A stretch of DNA of 64,000 nt from Carposina sasakii. Its lineage: Eukaryota; Arthropoda; Insecta; Lepidoptera; Carposinidae. Shown here in pieces: positions 18,985 through 32,600 of the stretch. The position numbers and the translations under genes were made by a program. Where the stretch lies: assembly GCA_014607495.2 (NCBI GenBank), contig CP053149.1, positions 16,318,120-16,382,119 of the forward strand, written 5' to 3'. The notes beneath the pieces were generated by a model. The model did not search any database. It was not told the DNA's origin and saw only the letters and a list, made by a program, of their open reading frames with translations. Numbering within the stretch: position 1 is the stretch's first letter; each line of letters begins with the position of its first letter.

Positions 18985-20279
18985 GAATTAGTATGTGATA
19001 ATAATATAATACATGCAACGAAACATTCATGCCATTTTATACATTGTTAATCAGAGTGTAACCAAATTGCAGTGCCACTTAATTATGTAAGATTTTAACC
19101 TTTATGTAATCAAGTCTTTCTATTAGTCTCTTCTGGACTTATTAACCAATCAGATTTATTTGTTAAATTATAGTCGACGCTCACCTATCGGCATCGTGCG
19201 GTAAAGATGGGAGTGTACTAAATTCAGTGTACTGAGGGTTTTGAAATTACATTTAAAAGCCTATTTATATATATTTCGGGCTTATTAAGAAGTGCGCACC
19301 GAACTTTTTTTAAAACAAGAAAATACTTAATAATGTGTACGTAATTTGTTCCATGGTCTGTTGACTTACTTTTATTAAGTCTGATTTATTATTCAGTAGT
19401 TGCCCCATCCCTACAAAGAAATATTTTTACTTATTAATTATGATTAAAGTTTATTTTTAGAATCAAGAACATGACGCTAGTACCTTAATATTTTAAGATC
19501 TTCTCACTATGCAATCTAATTTTATTGAGTACAATTTAGGAACAATAATTCCTGTACAAAAATATAAAATCTGTCATTGTATGGATGGATATTGATGTAT
19601 GATATTTAAAACTTTTATGTAATTTATATTAAATTATTTGACGAGTCCTATACTATTTTGTTTTAACTCTTAATGATTTGCCTGTCCACATACGCCGCAT
19701 ACCTAAACATAATATATTTGTATTTACCTCAGTTAGACCTCATAGAAATACTCACAGTACTTTTGGGAAATTTTTCCGAAAAGAAAGCCTACCATTGTAT
19801 CATGTGAGAAAGAAAGGTATATTCAGGGTGAGCTGAGGAAGTATACAAAAAAATAACCGTAGGCGTAAATGCCAAGATGGTACCAAGTTTCATCATTTTA
19901 TGCTTATCAAATTCAAAATTTTGCCAGGAATTACTTTTCCGGGATAAAGAGCGGGCGTATCCTCGGATTGCTAAATTAACATCGGGAATAAATGTGGATT
20001 ATAATGATAATAGATACCGTTGATTTATTTAAGTATCGCTATGTTATGGTTGTGGAATCTCCTTAATGATCCTGCAATTCCGGCTTACCTATTTCGGGAA
20101 CACGGCCGTCTGTATATGTATGTATTCGTTCGAATTATCCCATAAAGGTAGTATACTTACCTTCGAAGGTATAACTAACTTTATGATTATTCATGGCAAT
20201 GTCCCAGGGATTTGGTATCTCCTCTCAATGTCCCACATCAAGTGATCTCATCTCCCTCTTATGAGTACTTTTATTTAAA

Positions 20280-20669
20280 CGCGTCCATAACAAACTACGA
20301 ATTCACGAACGCAGCGGTATTGACTTTCTAGATCTGGATCATAGGGCGCGAAGTTTGAAATTAACCAATCACAGAGCTGCATTTAACATTTGTGAACCGT
20401 TTGTTTGTCAAGTTGATCAACAAAACTCGCCGTCCGGCTATTATCTGCTTTGTTTGTTATTTACTTCTCTCTTAAGTATCGGACATTGTGAATTCTAGCG
20501 ATATAATTTGATTTAACGGTGCTTTTAAGTCGAACTAATATATAAATCCTTACTACAAGTAGATTCCAATTGTTTAATTTTGGTGTTTCAAAGTGGTGGA
20601 CGTCCAAAGTTTTCAGTACTTAATTTTCTTTGTTCTGTTTTACTGCTGCTGAACCTCCCATCCAAGACA
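20280..20669 (+). promoter_or_regulatory. Stathmin promoter and 5' UTR, copy 1
   Basis: Upstream of the first stathmin coding exon, a CCAAT box (AACCAATCAC, about 20353) and a TATA-like TATATAAA at 20539-20546 are seen. That spacing would put transcription start near 20570 and give a 5' UTR of about 100 nt. The same elements recur in the duplicate 6,168 bases downstream. Inferred from motifs only. Confidence 0.5.
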
Positions 20670-23600
20670 ATGGAAGTTGAAAACAAATGTGAGTATTTCT
20701 GTGATTTTTATTAATTATTGAAGGTTTTTTTTTTTAGTTTGGTATTTTAGGATTTCATTGCAGGGTGGAAGTGACATCGTGACGAATTACTTCTACATGA
20801 CCATGGAGGCATAAAAAAGACCATGACCATGATTCTGAATAGATTTCTACAACTGGAATTTTATATTTTACAGTTTCTATGGATTTAAATATTTTTTTCT
20901 CTAATGAAGGTAGATTATTTTTTATTTCTGATTCTGACATTTTTTACACGATTATAAATTAGGTACCTACCTAGCTACCTGTAATTTTTTATCACAACGG
21001 CATAATATGCACCATTACTTTTCCTCCTACACAATTAAGTCCCTTGCACACTGCATTCAAATTGTAAAAAGAGCCTCCCTAAAAAAAGACGTCATTCTCC
21101 GTCTCAGATTAGGTAGGTTTTTTTTAAACTTAAGTTACGGAGATATTCCGTATCTAACCGTAAAACTCTGCTAATAATCAGCTAAAGTCATACACACTCT
21201 TAACCTGCCTTGATTGACATTGATCTAATTGGGAATCTTTATCCATTTGTCTGGTGATGAATTTTGCTTTTGCATGTAGAGTAAAACCTCAAAAGTCGAA
21301 AATCACTGATCGATAAAACCTCGAATGACGTGTATGAAAGATATGTTAGGTAATTAACAATGTAAACTATAAAGTGGAAAATTGCCTGCTCTGAATATTT
21401 AGGGAAGTTGTGAATTCAGTGTTCATAATAATATAGCATAGACCTAGACGTGTGTGCCGCGCCGGCGCGTCGCCGTCGGCTTTTTTTTCACGCCGCCGCT
21501 GCCGATTTGTTTTCGGCGTGAAATCGGCACGACTTTTAATCGTTTGAAACCCAATTTTTAGGCCAAACCAAACTACGGCGCCGACAGCTGTCAGCAGGAG
21601 CATACACAGCACATCCATTGGACTGCCAACTTTTGCGCACTTTTAAAGGGCCAGCGGGTAGGCGCATCGGGTACCTACCTACCTAAAATAAAAACTTTGG
21701 AGATATATCTCAATTATTCACGCCGAAAAGACGCTGAAATCACGCCGCCGCCGCCGATTTTTGACCGGCGTACGCTATCGATAATTATATCATCGGCACA
21801 CACGTCTACATAGACCCTATAGCCGTCCCGCCTGTTCAGTGTGGAGACTATGGGCAAAAACCCTCGATCAGAAGCCTTGTAGCGTACCCTGTGGCAGGCC
21901 TACGTCCAGCACTGGAATGCATTTCGCGAACGGCCGTTATTCTTCCTTAAAAGAGTTGAACTAAAATTTTGTTTCCTAATAAAATTATAATTAGTAGTAC
22001 CATTGTTTACGTCTTCATAAAAGGAACGTCATTAAGATCTGAATCATAATCGCGCGGTGACCGTTAAACCAGTTACAATTTAATACACCAGCCAACCGCC
22101 GCGCAAATAAGAAAGTGTCGTTTTTTGCGGAGGCGTGTGTCATCTTTAAACGAGGAACGACCCAACGATCGTTGGAACAAGGTCTACATACTACAGACTA
22201 CACTATTTACGGAGTCGATGTGAATCATGCGCAAGCGCATCTCTTCCGCGAGTTCTATATTTGAACAAAATTGATACGCCCTATAAGGAATGTTGTCTGA
22301 ACTGCGCTTGCGATGGTTATTCAGTATTTGGCAAGCTGGTTAAAAGCTTCTTGTTTACCACATGCATGAATAGATGACATTGAGACTTGACATCATTATA
22401 TACCAATCAGTTTTTAAAAGTATAATAGTTCATCAGTTGAAATTTTCTGGTGGAAATAAGAATAATCTACTAGGTAAATAAGAATATGTAAATAAGTCCA
22501 GGCGGTTTTCGCCACCCTGATCAGCCTAGTCAAATAAAATATGTATATAGTATCTTGACTTATCATTATGAACGGATATTAAGTCATACTTCGCTTTAAT
22601 TTTCTTTAAAGCAAGTTAAAAACAAATTCCTATTGTTTTTCATTATTCGTCTGGAAAAGAACAATGTCTTCGTGTCTATTGCAACAATTCCTACAATATT
22701 ATATTATTTCCAACTTTATTTACTTTACCTGTTTACCTACAAAGTGGAGCCTATTTAAGCTGGCACTGAGATAGCCCAATTCTGTTAACCTTGATTAACA
22801 TGCAGGGGGAGAAAACATTCCTCCAAGGCTGAAAGCTAATTCCGATACAATTCTGTAGGGTAATGTATAATTAATGTATAAATATAAGTCCCAACTTTCG
22901 AAGAAAAACAGTATTTATTTTGTATTATGTTCGGAAAAGTAAGTAATATTATATTAATAAAAGAGAAATTCATGTCTCATGTCCACAATATAGTCACTAA
23001 CACAGTTGGCACTGGAATTATGGGCAAGATGGGCAACAAAGGAGGTGTCTCCATAAGGTTTGACCTTCATAGTACATCATTTTGTTTTGTGAACTCTCAT
23101 TTAGCTGCTCATGTTGAAGAATTTGAAAGGCGGAACCAAGACTTCAGGGATATTTGTAGCAGGACAAGGTTTGCACAAGCAAATCAGCAACCGAAGGCAA
23201 TTAAAGATCATGACCAAGTCTTCTGGTTGGGAGACTTAAACTACCGCATTACAGAGCTGGATCCACAGACTGTAAAGAAAATGGTCAGTGAAAACAATTT
23301 TGGCCCAGTATTAGAGTGGGACCAGTTGAGGCAGCAGCATAAGAACAACACTGTATTTTCTGGTTATCATGAGGGTACAATAACTTTTAAACCTACTTAT
23401 AAGTATGATACAGGGACAGATAACTGGGATTCTAGTGAGAAAAATAGAGCTCCTGCTTGGTGTGACAGAATCTTCTGGAAGGGAAACAGTATCTTACAAG
23501 TGGCCTACAGGAGCCATCCAACTTTAAATATCAGTGATCACAAACCAGTATCAGCATTATTCCATTCTGATATCAAGATTATTGACGAAGAGAGATATAG

Positions 23601-26600
23601 GAAGGTATATGAAGATGTCATAAAACAACTTGACAAATTAGAAAATGAATTGATACCTCAAGTGAAGGTTGATCTAACTGAAGTTGACTTTGGAACTGTT
23701 AAATACCTTGAACTGCAAGTGAGAACAGTCACCATCAAGAATATTGGAAAATTGCCTGTAGAATTTGAGTTCATTAAAAAATTGGATGAATTAAACTTTT
23801 GTAAGGAATGGCTTATTGTTGAGCCGTACAAGAAGTGCATTTGTGCTGATGAATCATGTGAAATACAACTCAAGGTTCTTATAAACAAGACTTCAGCATG
23901 TAAAATGAATGCAGGCACTGATAAACTTTATGACATTCTAGTATTGCATCTGTATGGAGGAAAAGACATATTCATTACAGTCAATGGTACATACCAAAGA
24001 AGTTGTTTTGGATGTTCTATTGAGGTATTAGTTAATTTAAATATGCCAATTAGAGAGGTTCCTGTAGGAAAACTTGTCGAATTTGAAAACAAAAGGGATT
24101 CTTTCATTTCTAATCAGAGCACCTATTCAATACCCAAAGAGATTTGGTTTTTAGTTGATCATATTTACTTACACGGACTAAAGGAGCCCAATTTGTTTGA
24201 ACAGCCAGGATTGCACTCAGAGGTATTGCAAATAAGGGACTGGCTTGATAGTGGCTCTGTAGACCCTATACCAGGAAGTATACATTCTGTGGCTGAAGCA
24301 CTCCTGTTACTGCTAGAGAGCACTGCTGATCCCATAATCCCATACAACCTGCAGTCAGCATGCTTGAGGGCATCAGCAAATTATCTCCAGTGCAAACAAA
24401 TAGTTTTGGAACTGCCAGAGTTCAGGAAGAATGTATTTCTATACCTGTGTGAGTTTCTACAGGAAGCTTTGCAACATAGTGCAGAGAACGGACTGGATGC
24501 TAAGACACTGTCCACCCTCTTTGGTGCTATCTTCCTCAGGGACAGTCCAAGCCAGAACCAGGAGCCCCAGTCCAGGATCAACAAACAAGTTATTGATAAG
24601 AAAAAAGCCCAATTTGTATACCATTTCTTCACAAATGATCACAGTGACTTAATATTTTCTAGATAATTTTGTGTTGTAATTATGTTTTAATTTAATTTGA
24701 ATACTCTGAAACATTTCCCACTAGTATTTTACATAACTGCTGTATACACACTTGTATTATTGATGTGATTGTAACAATTAAAGTGTGTATGTGTGTAAGA
24801 GCGACAATTCTTTCAAAGAATGTTCAATCCTGTAAGGATTAATCTTAGAGTGAAATACCTATATGCTAACTATGATTATTTTTAAATATGCACTATAGAT
24901 ATATAAGGTCTTGTCTTTTCAAAATTAGTGATTTTCATGTTACACGAAACAACTTTCACTATGGGACCAACTCCAAAATAGTGAAAAAAAAAATCAGCTG
25001 TTCCATGCATTTCAGTGTACTAATTCAAGATTGTATGGAACAACTGATTTTATTTTCAACTATTTCGAACAAGGTCCCATAATGAAAGTTGTTTCTTTTT
25101 ACCTACTTAGTTTCATGTCAAAAGACAATCACTAATTTTGAAAAGACCTTATAGAATTAGTATGTGATAATAATATAATACATGCAACGAAACATTCATG
25201 CCATTTTATACATTGTTAATCAGAGTGTAACCAAATTGCAGTGCCACTTAATTATGTAAGATTTTAACCTTTATGTAATCAAGTCTTTCTATTAGTCTCT
25301 TCTGGACTTATTAACCAATCAGATTTATTTGTTAAATTATAGTCGACGCTCACCTATCGGCATCGTGCGGTAAAGATGGGAGTGTACTAAATTCAGTGTA
25401 CTGAGGGTTTTGAAATTACATTTAAAAGCCTATTTATATATATTTCGGGCTTATTAAGAAGTGCGCACCGAACTTTTTTTAAAACAAGAAAATACTTAAT
25501 AATGTGTACGTAATTTGTTCCATGGTCTGTTGACTTACTTTTATTAAGTCTGATTTATTATTCAGTAGTTGCCCCATCCCTACAAAGAAATATTTTTACT
25601 TATTAATTATGATTAAAGTTTATTTTTAGAATCAAGAACATGACGCTAGTACCTTAATATTTTAAGATCTTCTCACTATGCAATCTAATTTTATTGAGTA
25701 CAATTTAGGAACAATAATTCCTGTACAAAAATATAAAATCTGTCATTGTATGGATGGATATTGATGTATGATATTTAAAACTTTTATGTAATTTATATTA
25801 AATTATTTGACGAGTCCTATACTATTTTGTTTTAACTCTTAATGATTTGCCTGTCCACATACGCCGCATACCTAAACATAATATATTTGTATTTACCTCA
25901 GTTAGACCTCATAGAAATACTCACAGTACTTTTGGGAAATTTTTCCGAAAAGAAAGCCTACCATTGTATCATGTGAGAAAGAAAGGTATATTCAGGGTGA
26001 GCTGAGGAAGTATACAAAAAAATAACCGTAGGCGTAAATGCCAAGATGGTACCAAGTTTCATCATTTTATGCTTATCAAATTCAAAATTTTGCCAGAATT
26101 ACTTTTCCGGGATAAAGAGCGGGCGTATCCTCGGATTGCTAAATTAACATCGGGAATAAATGTGGATTATAATGATAATAGATACCGTTGATTTATTTAA
26201 GTATCGCTATGTTATGGTTGTGGAATCTCCTTAATGATCCTGCAATTCCGGCTTACCTATTTCGGGAACACGGCCGTCTGTATATGTATGTATTCGTTCG
26301 AATTATCCCATAAAGGTAGTATACTTACCTTCGAAGGTATAACTAACTTTATGATTATTCATGGCAATGTCCCAGGGATTTGGTATCTCCTCTCAATGTC
26401 CCACATCAAGTGATCTCATCTCCCTCTTATGAGTACTTTTATTTAAACGCGTCCATAACAAACTACGAATTCACGAACGCAGCGGTATTGACTTTCTAGA
26501 TCTGGATCATAGGGCGCGAAGTTTGAAATTAACCAATCACAGAGCTGCATTTAACATTTGTGAACCGTTTGTTTGTCAAGTTGATCAACAAAACTCGCCG

Positions 26601-29600
26601 TCCGGCTATTATCTGCTTTGTTTGTTATTTACTTCTCTCTTAAGTATCGGACATTGTGAATTCTAGCGATATAATTTGATTTAACGGTGCTTTTAAGTCG
26701 AACTAATATATAAATCCTTACTACAAGTAGATTCCAATTGTTTAATTTTGGTGTTTCAAAGTGGTGGACGTCCAAAGTTTTCAGTACTTAATTTTCTTTG
26801 TTCTGTTTTACTGCTGCTGAACCTCCCATCCAAGACAATGGAAGTTGAAAACAAATGTGAGTATTTCTGTGATTTTTATTAATTATTGAAGGTTTTTTTT
26901 TTAGTTTGGTATTTTAGGATTTCATTGCAGGGTGGAAGTGACATCGTGACGAATTACTTCTACATGACCATGGAGGCATAAAAAAGACCATGACCATGAT
27001 TCTGAATAGATTTCTACAACTGGAATTTTATATTTTACAGTTTCTATGGATTTTAATATTTTTTTCTCTAATGAAGGTAGATTATTTTTTATTTCTGATT
27101 CTGACTTATTTTTTACACGATTATAAATTAGGTACCTACCTAGCTACCTGTAATTTTTTATCACAACGGCATAATATGCACCATTACTTTTCCTCCTACA
27201 CAATTAAGTCCCTTGCACACTGCATTCAAATTGTAAAAAGAGCCTCCCTAAAAAAAGACGTCATTCTCCGTCTCAGATTAGGTAGGTTTTTTTTAAACTT
27301 AAGTTACGGAGATATTCCGTATCTAACCGTAAAACTCTGCTAATAATCAGCTAAAGTCATACACACTCTTAACCTGCCTTGATTGACATTGATCTAATTG
27401 GGAATCTTTATCCATTTATCTGGTGATGAATTTTGCTTTTGCATGTAGAGTAAAACCTCAAAAGTCGAAAATCACTGATCGATAAAACCTCGAATGACGT
27501 GATATGAAAGATATGTTAGGTAATTAACAATGTAAACTATAAAGTGGAAAATTGCCTGCTCTGAATATTTAGGGAAGTTGTGAATTCAGTGTTCATAATA
27601 ATATAGCATAGACCTAGACGTGTGTGCCGCGCCGGCGCGTCGCCGTCGGCTTTTTTTTCACGCCGCCGCTGCCGATTTGTTTTCGGCGTGAAATCGGCAC
27701 GACTTTTAATCGTTTGAAACCCAATTTTTAGGCCAAACCAGGTCCAGCGCTGCTGATACAGCTACGGCGCCGGCAGCTGTCAGCAGGAGCATACACAGCA
27801 CATCCATTGGACTGCCAACTTTTGCGCACTTTTAAAGGGCCAGCGGGTAGGCGCATCGGGTACCTACCTACCTAAAATAAAAACTTTGGAGATATATCTC
27901 AATTATTCACGCCGAATAGACGCTGAAATCACGCCGCCGCCGCCGATTTTTGACCGGCGTACGCTGTCGATAATTATATCATCGGCACACACGTCTACAT
28001 AGACCCTATAGCCGTCCCGCCTGTTCAGTGTGGAGACTATGGGAAAAAACCCTCGATCAGAAGCCTTGTAGCGTACCCTGTGGCAGGCCTACGTCCAGCA
28101 CTGGAATGCATTTCGCGAACGGCCGTTATTCTTCCTTAAAAGAGTTGAACTAAAATTTTGTTTCCTAATAAAATTATAATTAGTAGTACCATTGTTTACG
28201 TCTTCATAAAAGGAACGTCATTAAGATCTGAATCATAATCGCGCGGTGACCGTTAAACCAGTTACAATTTAATACACCAGCCAACCGCCGCGCAAATAAG
28301 AAAGTGTCGTTTTTTGCGGAGGCGTGTGTCATCTTTAAACGAGGAACGACCCAACGATCGTTGGAACAAGGTCTACATACTACAGACTACACTATTTACG
28401 GAGTCGATGTGAATCATGCGCAAGCGCATCTCTTCCGCGAGTTCTATATTTGAACAAAATGATACGCCCTATAAGGAATGTTGTCTGAACTGCGCTTGCG
28501 AGCTGGTTATCAGTATTTGGCAAGCTGGTTAAAAGCTTCTTGTTTACCACATGCATGAATAGATGACATTGAGACTTGACATCATTATATACCAATCAGT
28601 TTTTAAAAGTATAATAGTTCATCAGTTGAAATTTTCTGGTGGAAATAAGAATAATCTACTAGATAAATAAGAATATGTAAATAAGTCCAGGCGGTTTTCG
28701 CCACCCTGATCAGCCTAGTCAATAAAATATGTATATATCAATTTCGTGCATAAAAAGGCCCAACGTCAATCCGATTTGTATGGTTAACTACGTATCTTGA
28801 CTTATCATTATGAACGGATATTAAGTCATACTTCGCTTTAATTTTCTTTAAAGCAAGTTAAAAACAAATTCCTATTGTTTTTCATTATTCGTCTGGAAAA
28901 GAACAATGTCTTCGTGTCTATTGCAACAATTCCTACAATATTATATTATTTCCAACTTTATTTACTTTACCTGTTTACCTACAAAGTGGAGCCTATTTAA
29001 GCTGGCACTGAGATAGCCCAATTCTGTTAACCTTGATTAACATGCAGGGGGAGAAAACATTCCTCCAAGGCTGAAAGCTAATTCCGATACAATTCTGTAG
29101 GGTAATGTAATTTCCCGATCCACGTGCTTAATAGCCCATTTAGAGGCACAAGTTTTTTGTATTATGTTCGGAAAAGTAAGTAATTGTCTGCATTTTAAAA
29201 GTAAACAAAGCTCCTTAGAGAATGTGGACAATGAGTAAGTTAAGAATTACATATCTAAAGAGTTAAAATCTTTACCAAAATGACAGTTGCTAAACCATAA
29301 ATGAAGGTACTAGTGTAGATTGAACTAGGAAGAAATTTTGATTAACAAAATGTAACGGAGTTTGATTAAAATAATAAAGCAGATTGGGCTGACGGAAAAA
29401 TCTGATTTTGTCTCGCCAAATTGGTGACAAACGCTATCCATGCGACAAACGCTTTTTTTGGGGACGGTTCGAGGAAATCATGAAAATATTTACAGAAACT
29501 GTACCTATTAGGGTACACAAAGAAAGCTCTAATAAATGCCTGAGCCGATGATTCATGCACCATCAATCTTTCCTTTCTATTGAACCTACAGTTATTAATC

Positions 29601-32600
29601 TATTCTTCGGTATTCATGTGAAATCGAGTGCAATCTCTGAGCTGTCCTCCTACATGGCTTTCACGATTGCCCCTCATGACCGGAGTCGTACGCGACCTGG
29701 TTGCCGGCGGTTTTTGCGCAGTGCCTGCAATGAAAGCTCGCTTGACGAGCACTAGGCTCCAGAAATGGCGAGCGTGTGTGGGCGAGCGCGACTTGCTGCG
29801 CCCACACGTTTACATGAAGCTCATTGCGATGAAATTTGCAATGCTGTGGCTACATTCTTTGGCGAATCACATTCATTGCTTTGGGGTTCTTTAAATGTAA
29901 CTTGTCCCACATCGTGAACCGATGAACTCGGGCGGTGAGGTCCCAGCGTAATTGCAAAAGTAACTACGAAGCGAAGATTTTAGCACCGGAATTGCGGGAT
30001 GGATACTAATTTGTCTTTTCCCAAATAATATTGATTTTCCTACTTTAGTTTTTTTTATGCAAAGTAATTAATTACCGGCTTATTTAATGGTTAAAGTTAA
30101 ATTATAAATGTTAATCATCCATCACAATTCTGCAGTTAATATATTCAGCAATTTTGTTCTGGACTTGATGGCAATTAAGTTTTTGTTAGCTATCTTAATT
30201 AATTGAAAGTGTATTTGGAATGTTTTAAACAAAAACATAGATGGATTGCGTGTTCGATGTGTTTATTTTAACTAAATATGAATGCATGCTACTAATCTTC
30301 CATCTACGTACTCGTACATGTGAAATCAATAGTATTTTATTGATTTCAGAGCTATTTAAGCTTGTCAGTTTATAGTTCTTTATGGTATGTTTGGTTTTCT
30401 TAAAATATATTCGCATCCGGCTTATTCCGTTTTCCATATTAGATATTCGTACTGAATTATCGATTTCAGTATTCCGTAGACACCAAACTTTTAGCTCCCG
30501 TGTGTAGCGGGGCGCGGGTCGCGGGGATCATTAAATTCAGTTTATGATAGCCGTAAATGCCGTCCGTGAGGCTACTTTTACTAGTTTTTTTACTAGCCAG
30601 AAAATGCAGTCTGGCGAAAGTACTAATTCAATTTATTGCGTCAAATATCTTTTTACGCAAGCTTACTAAAGTAAGAATGTATAAAGCGTGGTGCCGGCAG
30701 AGTAGAATTCGTACCACCCCATGTCTGCCTGTGGGTATCGTACGAGGCGAATAAGGGTTTCCGGGAGGTGAGCAGCAGCTCCTCCAACAATATAGTCCAA
30801 AATACAAACTGCGGTCACCAACCCGCCTGCCCAGCGTGGTGACTATGGGCAAATACTCCCCATGGCAGTCTTGTGGCGTGCCCCGGGGGAGGCCTACGTC
30901 CAGCAGTGGACTACAATAGGCTGATAATGATGATGTATAAAGCAACATAAGGCTTAGATTCAACTCACTCTTAACAACTCATGTGCTAGGCAAGCACATT
31001 ATCTAAATGCTAAAATCTGTCATATCTGTTTCTAAGCCACGAAGACTAATGTAGATAACATGAGTCGCATTATTTCCTCGCTAGAATGCTGATGAAAGAA
31101 TCAGAGTGTTAGCGTATTCACATGGTTCAGGTTCATTGCATATGACCCCATCAGATGACTAGTTTGGGTCAATAATCTATGACTCAATGTATATTCACAT
31201 GGTTAACAAGGCCCTCTCGGTGTGTGAAACGGTAACGGACGGATGCACTATACAATGTATCGTTTGGGTATCAGACTTGCGGTGTCTTAGATAGAAAAGA
31301 AATAAAAATCGTCTCGGCTGCAGACATCGTGTATGAAACAGATGTTCAAACCATTAAATTGTTTCATCTTTATATCTACTCGTATCTATATGTATACATA
31401 CATATAATATAAACTGTATCTGGTCGCTGTTTGTGCACACTAATCGTAGAAATGGCTTAACCGATTGGATGCAGCTTTCGGGAATATATTGTGATGGTCA
31501 TCACTTAACATGTCGTGTGTTTTTCTTCTTTGTTTATTTGCAGCGAATAGGCTCCAAAACCTACAGTCTACCCGGACTATAATATACTATAAGCACATAC
31601 CTACTACTTAAATATCAATTGTACTGAAAAATTTCAGGAGTGTTCCTTGATAGGAATTATAATTTTGATTTAGAATTGGCATGAACCTGATTCTTTTACC
31701 AGGACCACTTTACGAAACCTATCTTCTTCCTCGTTGCACCGAAGTCTTTGGACGTATGTCGTTATACCAGTTAAAAACGGCAAGACATATTTTCTTTAGA
31801 TCTTACCCTTAAAGTTCTAACATTTTTTGCGGACGTGAATCAGCCCTACAATCCATTTAACTGTTTCCACTTAATATAATACCAAATTGGTTGTAAAGAC
31901 AAAACGTACAAATTATATCTCAGTTCTATATCCCTATTGCATTATACCTATACGCATACCGGTACGCAGTATGTTTAAATAATGGAGAAATTATTGTTTT
32001 CTTGTTCAAAGGAGAAGTATGTTAACAGATCACATACTTATTATGTACCTTAATATCAATTAGTAATTAAAATTTAATTTTAGGGCTGGTGGACTTTCAA
32101 AATAATAAATACCATCACCACAGTAGTTTTGAAGCTGTTAGCGGACCTTTCATCTAAGTTCTAATATAACTCAATGTTCATAACCAAAGCCAAGTGGGCG
32201 CAATTGCGGAAAATCTAGTACGGCTCATGTGACTAATTTAACTGGGTGTGTCAAAGATTGCGGAGAATCTGATTAAAAATGCATTTCCTGCGAGTAATAA
32301 CACTGTCGTATCATTCAACACATTGGTACTTATTCAGCATTTCAGTATTTGCCTGGCTGTCACGCACACCCTGTATACTTGTAAAATATTTTTTTGCGGT
32401 TGATGTTCACCGCATCATTGGTATTCGTTTCGTGTTATTTTGTCCTTGTTCTGAATATTTATTTTGTATACGTATCTTATTAGATAACCTACCTGTAAAA
32501 CTTTTGTTTGGATTAAACCTAAATATACCAAGAGTAATTATCAAGAAACAACTTTCTAAATAGTTCACGCAAACAAATCCGAATGTAAGTATGTAGTTTT

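Larger units (their letters stand above)
20689..22926. other. Stathmin intron 1, first segment (inside duplication copy 1)
   Basis: No exon recognised. It holds the GC-rich MITE at 21434-21822 and an RTE-like tail at 21826-21925. Short open frames here differ between the two copies because of small indels, which argues against coding. From 22857 to 22917 the sequence is unlike the matching position in copy 2 (29109-29155), although both sides align perfectly. Confidence 0.6.
16777..22946. repeat. Tandem segmental duplication, copy 1 (6,170 bp)
   Basis: Aligns end to end with 22947-29183 at a constant initial offset of 6,170 bases. It starts inside the OCRL phosphatase domain (TATTATATTAATAAAAGAG) and ends after the motif ATGTTCGGAAAAGTAAGTAA. 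It contains OCRL codons 283-854, the poly(A) region, a foldback MITE, the stathmin promoter and first coding exon, a GC-rich MITE and an RTE tail. I counted about 15 differences outside the coding part and none inside it. Confidence 0.95.
22947..29183. repeat. Tandem segmental duplication, copy 2 (6,237 bp)
   Basis: Direct repeat of 16777-22946. Differences include an insertion of about 52 bp at 28736-28790, a 20-25 bp replacement at 27741-27761, single-base indels in homopolymers and a few substitutions. At the junction only one base (T) is shared between the end of one unit and the start of the next, which points to end joining and not to recombination between repeats. Confidence 0.95.

Noticed and set aside
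22927..22945. ATGTTCGGAAAA followed by GTAAGT as an alternative stathmin first coding exon (also at 29165)
   Set aside because: It leaves phase 0 while stathmin exon 2 needs phase 1. It could only serve as a non-coding first exon using the internal ATG of exon 2.
29366..29894. Short open frames on both strands just after the duplication
   Set aside because: Overlapping, short, no recognised motif and no splice partners.
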